DNA of 62,672 nucleotides from Acidobacteriota bacterium (GTDB lineage Bacteria > Acidobacteriota > Terriglobia > Bryobacterales > Bryobacteraceae). A model generated the notes under the pieces. It was not told the origin of the DNA and did not search any database. It saw only the letters and a program-made list of their open reading frames with translations. Where the stretch lies: positions 1-62,672 of the forward strand of contig VFZO01000007.1 in NCBI GenBank assembly GCA_016871155.1, given 5' to 3'. Positions 16,255 to 25,081 of this stretch are shown piece by piece. Positions within the stretch are counted from its first letter, which is position 1. The number at the start of each line of letters is the position of its first letter. The position numbers and the translations under genes were made by a program.

Positions 16255-16925
16255 CCGCGCTCGTCCATCACGATGCGTCCGTCTTTCAGCGCGATCCTCC
16301 GGCCGCAGCTTTCGGCCACGCCGCGATCATGCGTGACGATCAGTATGGTGGTGTTGAGCTGCCGGTGCAGATCGCGGATCAAGCTCAGAATGTCCTTGCC
16401 GGTATTGGAGTCCAGGTTGCCCGTAGGCTCGTCGGCCAGCAGAATGGGCGGATACACCGAAAGCGCGCGGGCGATAGCCACGCGCTGCCGCTCGCCGCCA
16501 GACAGCTCCTCCGGCAGGTGTTCCAAGCGTTTGTCGAGCTTCACAAGCGTCAGCAGTTCGAGCGCCCGATCCCGAATTTTGGCCGCCGGCCAGCCGCGCA
16601 GGTGCAGCGGCAGGGACACGTTTTCCAGACAACTCAGCGTTGGGAGCAGGTTAAAGAACTGAAAGATGAACCCGATCTTGTCACGGCGGATGCGGGTGAG
16701 CTCGTCGTCGTTGGCGCCGGAGAGCAGCGCGCCGTCGATGGAAACTGACCCATCGGACGGCTGATCCAGACCCCCAATCAGGTTCAGCAGCGTGGACTTC
16801 CCGGACCCGGATGGTCCGGCGAGAGAAACCATTTCACCCTTGTCGATCAGCAGGTCAACGGAATCCAGTGCAACGACTTGGCGCTTGCCGTCAAAACGCT
16901 TGGAAACACCCTGTAAGGAAATCAT
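16251..16925 (-). CDS. ABC transporter ATP-binding protein (LolD/MacB type)
   Basis: A 224-residue ATPase with all motifs present: Walker A GPSGSGKST at about residues 37-45, Q-loop FIFQFFNLLP, signature LSGGERQRVAIARAL, Walker B PILLADEPTGNLD and H-loop VTHD. This is the LolD/FtsE/MacB subfamily. It leads a five-gene operon running down to 11387 and energises the FtsX-like permease. The divergent MscS-type gene begins 62 nt away. Confidence 0.92.
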   Translation of the reverse strand: MISLQGVSKRFDGKRQVVALDSVDLLIDKGEMVSLAGPSGSGKSTLLNLIGGLDQPSDGSVSIDGALLSGANDDELTRIRRDKIGFIFQFFNLLPTLSCLENVSLPLHLRGWPAAKIRDRALELLTLVKLDKRLEHLPEELSGGERQRVAIARALSVYPPILLADEPTGNLDSNTGKDILSLIRDLHRQLNTTILIVTHDRGVAESCGRRIALKDGRIVMDERG

Positions 16926-16987
16926 GAAAGAGGATGTACTTACTATGATGACACGCGAAATCCAGGCGACTCATAATAGAGTTCTTG

Positions 16988-18004
16988 ATGATAGACGCGC
17001 AATTGGTACGAAAAGTGGAGGTGGCGGGAGTCGCGGCGCTGGCACTGGTCGGTTCGCTGCTCTTGCGGCGCTGGATTCTGGGCCGGCTGGCGCGTCATGC
17101 GGTGGAGCAGCCCCATTCAGTCGCCGGAGTCGTGCGGGAAGGGCTCGCCACGCCCTCGCTGCTCTGGTGTCTGGCGGTGTCGCTGGACGTACTGCTGAAC
17201 CTTAGCGAGCTCGGCGAGCGCGCAACGAAAATCGCGAACAACGCGGTGGTCAGCTTCCTGATCCTGAGTTTTACGATGGTCGCCTCCAGCGTGTCGATCC
17301 GCGCGATTCAACGCTATGGCGAACGCCAGAACATGCCGTTCGCCGTGGCCGGCTTGTCCCGCACGCTTACCCGCACGCTGGTGTTCAGCATCGGCCTGCT
17401 GATCCTGCTCCGGTTTCTCGGCATTTCGATCACACCGCTGATTACCGCTCTCGGTGTCGGCGGTTTGGCGGTCGCCCTGGCGCTGCAGGATACGTTAGCC
17501 AATTTCTTCGCCGGCGTGCACATTTTGATTGAACGGCCCATTGCCGTCGGAGACTACATCCGGCTGTCGGCGGAGGAAGAGGGCACGGTGCGGGACATCG
17601 GTTGGCGAACCACGCGGCTCCTCACCTCGGCCAACAACATCGTCGTGATTCCGAACAAGACCATCACATCGGGGAACCTGTTGAACTACACCATGCCGGA
17701 TCCGGCGGCGGCGGTGTTCGTGCCGTTGATGCTGGGGCTGGAAGCAGACGTGGAGAAGGCGGAGAAGATCGCGATCGAATGCGCGCTGGCGACCGAAGGC
17801 GTCGTCGCCGTTCCGCCGCCCGTATTCTTGGCCGATCCGGGCATGCAGCCGACCCACCTGCAATATCGCGTGGCCTTTCAAGTCCACCAGTTTCTGGGCT
17901 CCGGCTTGATTCGAACCGCCGTGTTGAAGAAAATTCTGGCTCAGTTTCGGGCCGAGAAGATCGAGATGCCGGAGACCGGCCTGATCATGCAGAAGAGGAG
18001 TTAG
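16988..18004 (+). CDS. MscS-family mechanosensitive ion channel
   Basis: A 338-residue protein with several N-terminal membrane helices. The MscS pore and beta domain follow: GVGGLAVALALQDTLANFFA with HILIERPIAVGDYIRL, then GTVRDIGWRTTRLLTSANN and IVVIPNKTITSGNLLNYT. It acts as a small-conductance channel opened by membrane tension. ATG 16988 is preferred over the adjacent TTG 16985. A CATAAT sequence about 12-17 nt upstream could serve as -10, which would give a very short leader. The next gene begins 3 nt after the stop, but no functional link is evident. Confidence 0.88.
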   Translation: MIDAQLVRKVEVAGVAALALVGSLLLRRWILGRLARHAVEQPHSVAGVVREGLATPSLLWCLAVSLDVLLNLSELGERATKIANNAVVSFLILSFTMVASSVSIRAIQRYGERQNMPFAVAGLSRTLTRTLVFSIGLLILLRFLGISITPLITALGVGGLAVALALQDTLANFFAGVHILIERPIAVGDYIRLSAEEEGTVRDIGWRTTRLLTSANNIVVIPNKTITSGNLLNYTMPDPAAAVFVPLMLGLEADVEKAEKIAIECALATEGVVAVPPPVFLADPGMQPTHLQYRVAFQVHQFLGSGLIRTAVLKKILAQFRAEKIEMPETGLIMQKRS

Positions 18005-18007
18005 CGG

Positions 18008-19903
18008 GTGTTGCGTATCGGCGTCGACACGGGCGGAACGTTTACGGACTTCGTTGTGCAACGGGCGGATGGCGCGCTGGAGTCTTTTAAGTTGCCCTCG
18101 AATCCAAAAGACCCGGCTGCGGTAATACTCGCCGGCATCGAACGCGCCACGGGCGGCGTGGCGGCGGAGGTGATTCACGGCTCTACGGTCGCGACGAATG
18201 CGCTGTTGGAGCGCAAGGGCGCGTGCACGGCGTTCGTAACGACGGCGGGCTTCGAGGATCTGCTGGAGATCGGCCGGCAGAACCGTGCGGCACTCTACGA
18301 GCTTTCCCCGCCGCCGATGCGCATGCTGGTCCCGGCGGAGCTTTGCTTCGGCGTCGACGAACGCACGTACCACGATGGAACCATCGCCCGCCGCCCGCGC
18401 AATCTGAAACGCCTGGCCGCCGGGCTCCGCAAGGCGAACGTGGAAAGCGTGGCCATCTGTTTTCTGCACGGCTGGCAGACGCCGGACAACGAACGCGCTG
18501 TGAAGAAGGCGCTGGAGGGCCTGGGCTATGTGTGCGCCTCGCACGAAGTAGCGCCGGAGTTTCGCGAGTACGAACGCGCCTCCACCACGGTCCTCAACGC
18601 CTACGTTGGGCCACTGATGGACCGCTATCTCGGCAACCTGGAACGCCAGGTGCCGCATCGACTCGAGATTATGCAGTCGAACGGCGGCCTGCTGCCGGCC
18701 ACGGTGGCGCGGCGCCAGGCGGTCCGGACGATTCTCAGCGGTCCGGCGGGCGGCGTTGTCGGCGCGGCGGGCGTGGCCCGCGCGTCGGGCTTTTCGAAGA
18801 TTCTTGGATTCGACATGGGCGGAACCTCCACCGACGTTTCGCTCTGCGAGGGGGAGCCGCGGGAGACGACGGAAGCGAGCGTCGACGGAGTGCCGATCCG
18901 CGTGCCGATGCTGGACATTCACACGGTGGGCGCGGGCGGAGGTTCGTTGGCGCGGATCGACGACGGCGGCTTGCTGCGCGTGGGCCCGGAGTCCGCCGGC
19001 GCGGCGCCCGGCCCGGCCTGCTATGGCACCGGTACGGAGCCCACTGTCACCGACGCGCATGTTGTGCTGGGGCGAATCGCCTTCGATCAGCTGGCGGGCG
19101 GAGAGATGCGGGTGGATCCGGAGCGGGCGCGTGCGGCGATCGGCCAGATCGCCTCTCGTCTCCGTGTGCCGGTCGACGAAGCGGCCGCGGGGATTCTTCG
19201 CGTCGCGAATTCGAACATGGAGCGGGCGATCCGGGCGGTCTCCGTGGAGCGCGGGTACGATCCGCGTGAGTTCGTACTCCTTGCGTTCGGCGGCGGCGGC
19301 GGACTGCACGCCTGCGAGATCGCGACGCATCTGGACATTCGCACCGTCGTCGTACCGCAACTGGCCGGCGCCCTGTCGGCGTTCGGAATGCTGGTGGCGG
19401 ATCGTGTGCGGGACTATGCCGCTGGGGTGCTGGGTGGTGGCGGCCACGCCAAGGTCTACAAAGAACTCGCCGCGCGGGCCCGCGCGGAGTTGCCGCGCGC
19501 CACGCTTCGGCGCTTCGCCGACCGGCGGTATGCGGGGCAGAGCTACGAACTGACCATCGGCGAACACGACGACTTCCACGCCGCGCATGAGAAGGCCTAC
19601 GGCTTCGCCATGCGCGATCGCGAGATCGAAACGGTGTCGCTGCGCGTGCGCGCCACGCTGGCCGTGAAGAATCCGGCGCCGCGGCATCCTGGCCGCGTGA
19701 AGCCGCGGCGGCGCGTGCGGTCCGTGCATATCGACGGCTCATGGCGCGAGGTGCGGGCGCTATTGCGCAACGAGGCGCCCGGCCGCGCAACTCCGGGCCC
19801 TGCCCTCATTCTGGATTACGGTTCCACCACGCTGGTTCCGGCCGGGTGGCGCTACCGGTGCGACGACGCTGGTAACCTGATCTGCGAGCATGTTCGGTCC
19901 TAA
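18008..19903 (+). CDS. Hydantoinase/oxoprolinase A-type protein (HyuA-like)
   Basis: A 631-residue ASKHA-fold protein: GVDTGGTFTDF at residues 5-15, GSTVATNALLERKGA, EVAPEFREYERASTTVLNAY, NGGLLP, LSGPAGGVVGAAGVA, GFDMGGTSTDVSLCEG and HTVGAGGGSLARID. Family members hydrolyse 5-oxoproline or hydantoins with ATP, normally together with a B subunit. No HyuB is present in the window. The start is GTG 18008. The 3' end overlaps the aminotransferase gene by 14 nt, suggesting both act on one amino-acid-like substrate; this is inference. Confidence 0.87.
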   Translation: MLRIGVDTGGTFTDFVVQRADGALESFKLPSNPKDPAAVILAGIERATGGVAAEVIHGSTVATNALLERKGACTAFVTTAGFEDLLEIGRQNRAALYELSPPPMRMLVPAELCFGVDERTYHDGTIARRPRNLKRLAAGLRKANVESVAICFLHGWQTPDNERAVKKALEGLGYVCASHEVAPEFREYERASTTVLNAYVGPLMDRYLGNLERQVPHRLEIMQSNGGLLPATVARRQAVRTILSGPAGGVVGAAGVARASGFSKILGFDMGGTSTDVSLCEGEPRETTEASVDGVPIRVPMLDIHTVGAGGGSLARIDDGGLLRVGPESAGAAPGPACYGTGTEPTVTDAHVVLGRIAFDQLAGGEMRVDPERARAAIGQIASRLRVPVDEAAAGILRVANSNMERAIRAVSVERGYDPREFVLLAFGGGGGLHACEIATHLDIRTVVVPQLAGALSAFGMLVADRVRDYAAGVLGGGGHAKVYKELAARARAELPRATLRRFADRRYAGQSYELTIGEHDDFHAAHEKAYGFAMRDREIETVSLRVRATLAVKNPAPRHPGRVKPRRRVRSVHIDGSWREVRALLRNEAPGRATPGPALILDYGSTTLVPAGWRYRCDDAGNLICEHVRS

Positions 19904-21185
19904 CGCTGCGAGAATCTTCGAGAACAACAAGCGGCACATCCCCGGCGGTGTGGTGAGCGTCAATCGCGCTACCGATCCGCCCGTCGCGTTTCAACGCGCG
20001 AAAGGCGCCTATATGTGGGACGCCGACGGCGGCCGGTACATCGACTACCACGCCGCTTTCGCGGCTCATTTTCTAGGTCACAACGACCCGGATGTGACGC
20101 GCGCGGTGCATGAGGCGTTGGACCAGGACCACAGCCTGTTCGGCGCCGGGACGACGGAATTGGAAGGAGAACTGGCCGCGATGATCTGCCGGCACGTGCC
20201 TGCCGTCGAATCGCTGCAGGTGCTGAATACGGGCAGCGAGGCGACGTATCAGGCCTTGCGGGCCGCGCGCGCGATTACGGGCCGCGACCACGTCATCGTC
20301 ATGCAGGGCGGCTACAACGGCTGGCACAACGACGTGGCATGCAACCTGATGACGCCGCTTGCGGCGCTGGGGCCGCGCCAGTCGCCCGGCGAGTACAAGT
20401 TCCACGCGATCAGCGCCGGTATTCCGGAAACCCATCAGCACCTGGTGCACGCGGTGAATTTCAACGATCTCGATTCGGTGGAGTTCGTTTGCAAGAAGTA
20501 TCCAGTGGCGGCACTCATCACGGAGCCGGTGCTGCAGAACATCGGCATTGTGCCGCCGCGGGCCGAGTACTTGGAAGGGCTGCGGTCGCTGGCCGGTCAT
20601 TACGGGTTCGTGCTGGTGTTCGATGAGGTGAAGACCGGCTTCCGCCACGCGCTCGGCGGGTACTCGGCGCTGCAGTCCGTGAAGCCCGATTTCGCCGTGT
20701 ACGGCAAAGCGGTGGCGAACGGATACCCCATCGCCATTCTCGGCGGCAAGCGCGAATACATGGACTATTTCGTGCATCCCGACGCCGCGAAGCGCGTGCT
20801 GCTAGCGGGAACCTACAATGCGCACCCGGTTCCGGTGGCTGCGTCGTTGGCAACGATTCGGAAGCTTCTCGACGGCGCGGTGTATCGCCACGTGGAGCGT
20901 TTGGGCGCGCGAATGGAGGCCGGTCTCCGGAAGATCGCTCCACGCGTCGCCGTTTCGCGTATCGGTTCCGCGTTCTGCCTCTACTTCATGGATCACGTGC
21001 CTGTTGACTGGCACGATCTGGCGGCCAACCACGACGCGGAGAGCGACAACCGCCTTCGCCGCCGGCTCATTGAGTCCGGCGTATATGTGTTTCCGCTGGC
21101 CGCCAAGCAATGGTCGATTTCAGCGGCGCACACGGAGGCGGATATCGACGAGACGCTTGCCGCAATCGAGCGGGCGCTAGCGTAG
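19890..21185 (+). CDS. Class III aminotransferase, glutamate-1-semialdehyde aminomutase-like
   Basis: A 431-residue PLP enzyme: HIPGGVVSVNR near the start, YIDYHAAFAAHFLGHNDPDV, NTGSEATYQALRAAR (phosphate-binding), VFDEVKTGFRHALGG (Asp that contacts PLP), and VYGKAVANGYPIAILGG holding the Schiff-base lysine. Sequence style is GSA-aminomutase-like, but the context (HyuA upstream) does not fit tetrapyrrole synthesis, so it is more likely an aminotransferase or mutase of a catabolic pathway. It overlaps HyuA by 14 nt. Confidence 0.85.
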   Translation: MFGPNAARIFENNKRHIPGGVVSVNRATDPPVAFQRAKGAYMWDADGGRYIDYHAAFAAHFLGHNDPDVTRAVHEALDQDHSLFGAGTTELEGELAAMICRHVPAVESLQVLNTGSEATYQALRAARAITGRDHVIVMQGGYNGWHNDVACNLMTPLAALGPRQSPGEYKFHAISAGIPETHQHLVHAVNFNDLDSVEFVCKKYPVAALITEPVLQNIGIVPPRAEYLEGLRSLAGHYGFVLVFDEVKTGFRHALGGYSALQSVKPDFAVYGKAVANGYPIAILGGKREYMDYFVHPDAAKRVLLAGTYNAHPVPVAASLATIRKLLDGAVYRHVERLGARMEAGLRKIAPRVAVSRIGSAFCLYFMDHVPVDWHDLAANHDAESDNRLRRRLIESGVYVFPLAAKQWSISAAHTEADIDETLAAIERALA

Positions 21186-21313
21186 GTTAGTGCGGCTTGG
21201 AAAGGCGGGAACTTCCGCGTTACACTCCATCCTCTGCGGGAACGGGCCGTGACGCGAGAAGGCGGGCGCGGCCGGCGTCGCGACCAGAGGATTGCGGGAA
21301 CGACCAAAGTTCT

Positions 21314-22531
21314 ATGATGGCTAATCATATGGTTCTTCCCGGCACTCTTAATCCCAATATGCCAAGGCGGGCCCTGCTGCTTGCCGGCGCTTCTGCGCTA
21401 GGCGCCAACGACCGGGTTCGCGGAGCGATCATCGGTTCCGGCGGCCGCGGACGGCTGTTGACCTCCGAGTTCAAAGAGATCGGTGCGGAGATGGCCGCGG
21501 TGTGCGATGTGTACCGGCCTAATCTGGAGGCGGGCTTGAAGGCCGCTTCCACGGGAGCGCGGTCCTTCACCGACTACCGGCGCGTGCTGGACGACCGGTC
21601 GATCGACGTGGTGGTCGTGGCGACGCCCGATCATTGGCACGCGCGAATGGTGATCGACGCGGTGAGCGCCGGCAAGGACGTGTATGTAGAAAAGCCGATG
21701 GCCCACACACCGGACGAGGGATTTCGAATCATCGACGCGGTGCGCAAAACGAACCGGATCGTACAGGTGGGCACGCAACGCCGCAGCTTCCCGCTGTTTC
21801 AGGAAGCCAAGCAGGTGCGCGATACGGCGGGCCTGGGCGATGTACGCCTGGTGAACGGCTGGTGGTACAACCATCAGGCGGCCGTGTCTTCGAAGAAGGC
21901 ATTTGAAGGCGACATCGATTGGAAGGCGTGGCTGGGCACGGCGCCGAAGCGCGATGCGGATCCGGCCCGGTTTTTTAATTGGTATTACTACTGGGATTAC
22001 TCCGGCGGATTGATGATTGGCCAGGCGGCGCACATCATCGACTCGGTTGTTTGGATGATGAACGCGTCGCTGCCCTCTGCGGTCGTGGTGGGCGCAACCC
22101 GGCCGAATCTGGACGGCGTGGAGGTCTCCGAAACGACGACCATGTGCCTCGAGTATCCCGAGAATTTTCTCGCCACCTTCACGGTCGGCTACAAAGCAAT
22201 GCGGTATTCGGGGACGCTGGATCAGCTCACCGGCTATCACGGATCGAAGGCGCGCCTGGACGTGGGCCGTGAGAGTTACGCGCTGTATCGCGAGGATCCG
22301 AAGGCCGCGGAACTGAAGCCGGCCCTGGCCAAGAGCGAACCCGGAACGTTCAACTCCGCGACACGGATGCACATTCGTAATTTCCTGGAGTGCGTGAAGT
22401 CGCGAAAAGAACCGAACGCGCCGGTGGAAGCGGGCCAGGCGACGAACGTAGCGCTCTGCATGGCGATGGAGGCGTTGCGGCGCGGAGTGCGAATGCGGTG
22501 GAACGCCGCGGCACGGAGAATGGAAGGGTAG
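21314..22531 (+). CDS. Gfo/Idh/MocA-family oxidoreductase with Tat-like leader
   Basis: About 405 residues. A twin-arginine-like leader (MPRRALLLAGASALGAND) is followed by the Rossmann motif GAIIGSGGRGRLL, AAVCDVYRPNLE, VVVATPDHWHARM and DVYVEKPMAHTPDEG, the EKP motif of the family. WWYNHQAAVSSKKAFEG and a C-terminal alpha/beta domain follow. It is a predicted NAD(P)-dependent sugar or inositol-type dehydrogenase, likely exported, of the group abundant in Acidobacteria and Planctomycetes. The start is uncertain: ATG 21314, 21317 or 21359 (directly before the RR pair). A 128-nt gap precedes it with no clear promoter. Confidence 0.85.
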   Translation: MMANHMVLPGTLNPNMPRRALLLAGASALGANDRVRGAIIGSGGRGRLLTSEFKEIGAEMAAVCDVYRPNLEAGLKAASTGARSFTDYRRVLDDRSIDVVVVATPDHWHARMVIDAVSAGKDVYVEKPMAHTPDEGFRIIDAVRKTNRIVQVGTQRRSFPLFQEAKQVRDTAGLGDVRLVNGWWYNHQAAVSSKKAFEGDIDWKAWLGTAPKRDADPARFFNWYYYWDYSGGLMIGQAAHIIDSVVWMMNASLPSAVVVGATRPNLDGVEVSETTTMCLEYPENFLATFTVGYKAMRYSGTLDQLTGYHGSKARLDVGRESYALYREDPKAAELKPALAKSEPGTFNSATRMHIRNFLECVKSRKEPNAPVEAGQATNVALCMAMEALRRGVRMRWNAAARRMEG

Positions 22532-22573
22532 GAAGTGGCCGTTCCCCGCGCTGGACCTGCACTGGAGGCTGTC

Positions 22574-23314
22574 ATGTACACGGAACGGGAACGGCGGATG
22601 ATTCGCGAGTCATTACTCGCCCGGGGCCAGGCCGACACCCGGCTTTCGGGCGGAGCCGTCACCGGCTCGGCAGCGGCGGATCGGGAGGACACCTGGTCCG
22701 ACATCGACCTTGCTTTCGGTGTCGCCGGGGACCTGGCCCCGGTGCTGGCAGGCTGGACCGCGCATATGTACGAAGTGCATGGCGCGATTCATCACATGGA
22801 CATTCAGGCGGGTTCGTGGATCTATCGCGTGTTTCTGCTGGCCAATGGCCTGCAGGTGGATTTGGCGTTTGTGCCCGCCGCCGATTTTCGACCATTGGCC
22901 CCGGCGTTCCGCTTGGTATTTGGCGAGGCCGGCGAGGCCGTGGATGCGCCCGCCGCGCAGCCGCAGGGACTGATCGACTTCGCATGGTTGTACGCGCTAC
23001 ACGTTCGCAGCGCGGTGGCGCGAGGGCACTACTGGCAAGCCGAGTACATGATCAGCGCGCTGCGTGACAACGTGATCTCGCTGGCGTGTCTGCGCCTTGG
23101 CCTGCCCTCGGCCTATGGCAAAGGGGCGCACGGCCTGCCCGTAGACATTACGGACGGTTTGCGCGGGGCGTTGGTGACGCGCCTGGATGCCGAAGAATTG
23201 GCGCGCGCATACGGCGTGGCGGTGGCCGCGTATTTGCGCGAGGTGGCCTTGGTCGATGCCGGTTTAGCCGCGCGGCTGGAGCCCGTGCTAACCGCCGCAT
23301 GCGAAACTAGTTAA
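22574..23314 (+). CDS. Nucleotidyltransferase-domain protein
   Basis: A 246-residue protein with a polymerase-beta-like nucleotidyltransferase core: GGAVTGSAAADREDTWSDID contains the G-S and D-x-D elements, and VDLAF gives a third acidic residue. The C-terminal helical half resembles minimal or aminoglycoside-type nucleotidyltransferases. ATG 22574 is chosen because GGAGG lies 5 nt upstream. Its substrate is unknown. It could adenylylate a small molecule or a protein; resistance should not be assumed from the fold alone. Confidence 0.75.
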   Translation: MYTERERRMIRESLLARGQADTRLSGGAVTGSAAADREDTWSDIDLAFGVAGDLAPVLAGWTAHMYEVHGAIHHMDIQAGSWIYRVFLLANGLQVDLAFVPAADFRPLAPAFRLVFGEAGEAVDAPAAQPQGLIDFAWLYALHVRSAVARGHYWQAEYMISALRDNVISLACLRLGLPSAYGKGAHGLPVDITDGLRGALVTRLDAEELARAYGVAVAAYLREVALVDAGLAARLEPVLTAACETS

Positions 23315-23318
23315 AAGC

Positions 23319-24122
23319 ATGATTGAGACCCTGCGCCACGGCGCGCACGCCGGCAACGCTCGCGTTGCCTTGTTCGACTTCGATGGCACGCTGTCCTTGA
23401 TCCGTTCCGGATGGGTGGAAGTGATGGTGCCGATGATGGTCGAGATCCTTCTGGACACCCGGAGTGGAGAGTCGGAAGAGGACTTGACAGAGATCGTCAA
23501 GGAATATGTAGGCCGGTTGACGGGCCGGCAAACAATCTACCAGATGATCGAATTCGCCGAGCAGATTTCCAAGCGCGGCGGCACGCCGAAGGATCCGATC
23601 GACTACAAGCACATGTACCTGGACCGCCTGATGGTGAAGATCAAGGATCGCATCGATGACCTCGACGCGGGCCGGGTCGATCCGGAGCGGTGGCTGGTGC
23701 CTGGCTCGATGGCGCTTCTGAATGGACTGCGGGACCGGGGCATCAAAATGTACCTGGCCTCCGGAACCGACGACAAGTTCGTGAAGCACGAGGCCACGAT
23801 TCTGGGCCTGCAGCCGTACTTCGAGGACCGCATGTATGGCGCCTTGGACGACTACAAGAGCTTCTCGAAGGCGATTCTGATCAAGCGGATTATCGATTCG
23901 GCCGAGAACCGCGGCGAAGAGTTCATCGGCTTCGGCGACGGCTACGTGGAGATCGAAAACGTGAAGGCCGTGGGCGGCGTCGCCGTCGGTGTGGCCTCCG
24001 ACGAGCCGGACTGCGCCAAGGTGGACGAGTGGAAGCGCAACAGGCTGGTGAACTCCGGCGCCGATTGGATTGTGCCGCATTTCAACACAACGCCGGCGCT
24101 ACTGACAACCATCTTTCCGTAA
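23319..24122 (+). CDS. HAD-superfamily phosphatase of the DHS-like/PfkB/ROK cluster
   Basis: A 267-residue HAD phosphatase. Motif I is DFDGTLS at residues 20-26, motif II is YLASGTDD, a Lys-containing DDYKSFSK follows, and motif IV is GFGDGYVEIE. A long helical cap lies between I and II (about residues 30-130). It begins 4 nt after the nucleotidyltransferase stop and ends overlapping the next start by 1 nt. Its neighbours (two kinases and a deoxyhypusine-synthase-like protein) suggest a phosphosugar substrate, but nothing in the sequence fixes it. Confidence 0.82.
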   Translation: MIETLRHGAHAGNARVALFDFDGTLSLIRSGWVEVMVPMMVEILLDTRSGESEEDLTEIVKEYVGRLTGRQTIYQMIEFAEQISKRGGTPKDPIDYKHMYLDRLMVKIKDRIDDLDAGRVDPERWLVPGSMALLNGLRDRGIKMYLASGTDDKFVKHEATILGLQPYFEDRMYGALDDYKSFSKAILIKRIIDSAENRGEEFIGFGDGYVEIENVKAVGGVAVGVASDEPDCAKVDEWKRNRLVNSGADWIVPHFNTTPALLTTIFP

Positions 24123-25081
24123 TGCCCTCCAAGTACGAAACGTTCGACCGGTCGCGGCTTGTGATAAAGCCGCTGGCCGAGCGCATTCACGACTTGGAGA
24201 TCTCGCGCTGGCTGACGCTCGACGAGCCGGCGCCGGAGTTCCAGCACAAGGATCTGGCCACAGTGGCCGAACGGCTCAACGCAGCCCGGGCGCGCGGCGC
24301 GGCGCGGATCTTGATGATGGGCGCGCATGTACTGCGCGCGGGCGTGAATCGGTATCTGATCGATTGGCTGCGGCGGGGTGTAATCACGCATATTGCCTGC
24401 AATGGAGCGGGCGCGATTCACGACTATGAGCTGGCGCGCATCGGCGCGACGACGGAGTCCGTGGCGCGCTACATACGGTCGGGCGAGTTCGGATTGTGGC
24501 GCGAGACGGGCGAGTTGAACGGCGTGATCGGCGAAGCGGCCGCGCTGGAACTTGGCCTGGGAGAGAACACCGGCCGCCATATCGCAGCCAGCGCCTATCC
24601 GTACAAGGACCTGAGCGTCTTCGCGGCGGCCTATGAAAACAGCGTGCCGGCCACGGTGCACGCGGGCATCGGCTACGACATTCTCCATGAGCATCCGAAC
24701 TGCGACGGCGCGGCGCTGGGCGCGGCCAGCTATCGCGACTTCCTGATTTTCGCCAAGTCCGTGGAGAACCTGGAAGGCGGCGTGATGCTGAGCTTCGGCT
24801 CCGCGATCATGGCGCCGGAGGTCTACTTGAAGGCTCTGGCGATGGCCCGCAACGTCGCGCACCAAAGCGGCGCGCAGGTGCGCAATTTCGCCACGGCGGT
24901 CTTCGACATGGTGCCCATCGCCGGCGATATTCACAAGGAGCTGCCCAAGAGCGATCCCGGCTACTACTTCCGGCCGCACAAGACCATCCTGGTCCGCACG
25001 GTGGCCGACGGCGGCGAGAGCTTCTACTTCTGCGGCGATCATCGTGCCACGCTGCCCGCGCTGTGGAGACTGGCCCAGTGA
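24122..25081 (+). CDS. Deoxyhypusine-synthase-like protein, paralog 1
   Basis: A 319-residue protein with NAD-binding, DHS-like text: RILMMGAHVLRAGVNRYLID, CNGAGAIHDYELARIG, GEFGLWRETGELN, a VHAGIGYDILHEHPNCDGAA block, and LSFGSAIMAPEVYLKALAMA. The same blocks occur in the gene at 49111-50070. I do not find the eukaryotic/archaeal DHS lysine motif (S-W-G-K) near the C terminus, and the organism has no eIF5A-type target visible, so ordinary deoxyhypusine synthesis is unlikely. ATG 24122 shares its A with the HAD stop; the C-terminal end overlaps the PfkB start (GTGA). An NAD-dependent reaction on a phosphorylated small molecule is the inference. Confidence 0.6.
   Translation: MPSKYETFDRSRLVIKPLAERIHDLEISRWLTLDEPAPEFQHKDLATVAERLNAARARGAARILMMGAHVLRAGVNRYLIDWLRRGVITHIACNGAGAIHDYELARIGATTESVARYIRSGEFGLWRETGELNGVIGEAAALELGLGENTGRHIAASAYPYKDLSVFAAAYENSVPATVHAGIGYDILHEHPNCDGAALGAASYRDFLIFAKSVENLEGGVMLSFGSAIMAPEVYLKALAMARNVAHQSGAQVRNFATAVFDMVPIAGDIHKELPKSDPGYYFRPHKTILVRTVADGGESFYFCGDHRATLPALWRLAQ

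Noticed and set aside
17495-19729. A 744-codon minus-strand reading frame
   Set aside because: It is fully antisense to the HyuA-like gene and part of the MscS gene, is rich in Arg/His/Ala without domain text, and is explained by high GC in the third positions of the real genes.
21398-22372. A 324-codon minus-strand frame
   Set aside because: Antisense to the Gfo/Idh/MocA oxidoreductase, whose Rossmann and EKP motifs are clear.
22574-23314. Nucleotidyltransferase as an aminoglycoside resistance gene
   Set aside because: Only the general nucleotidyltransferase core is visible; no aminoglycoside-specific residues or resistance context are present.
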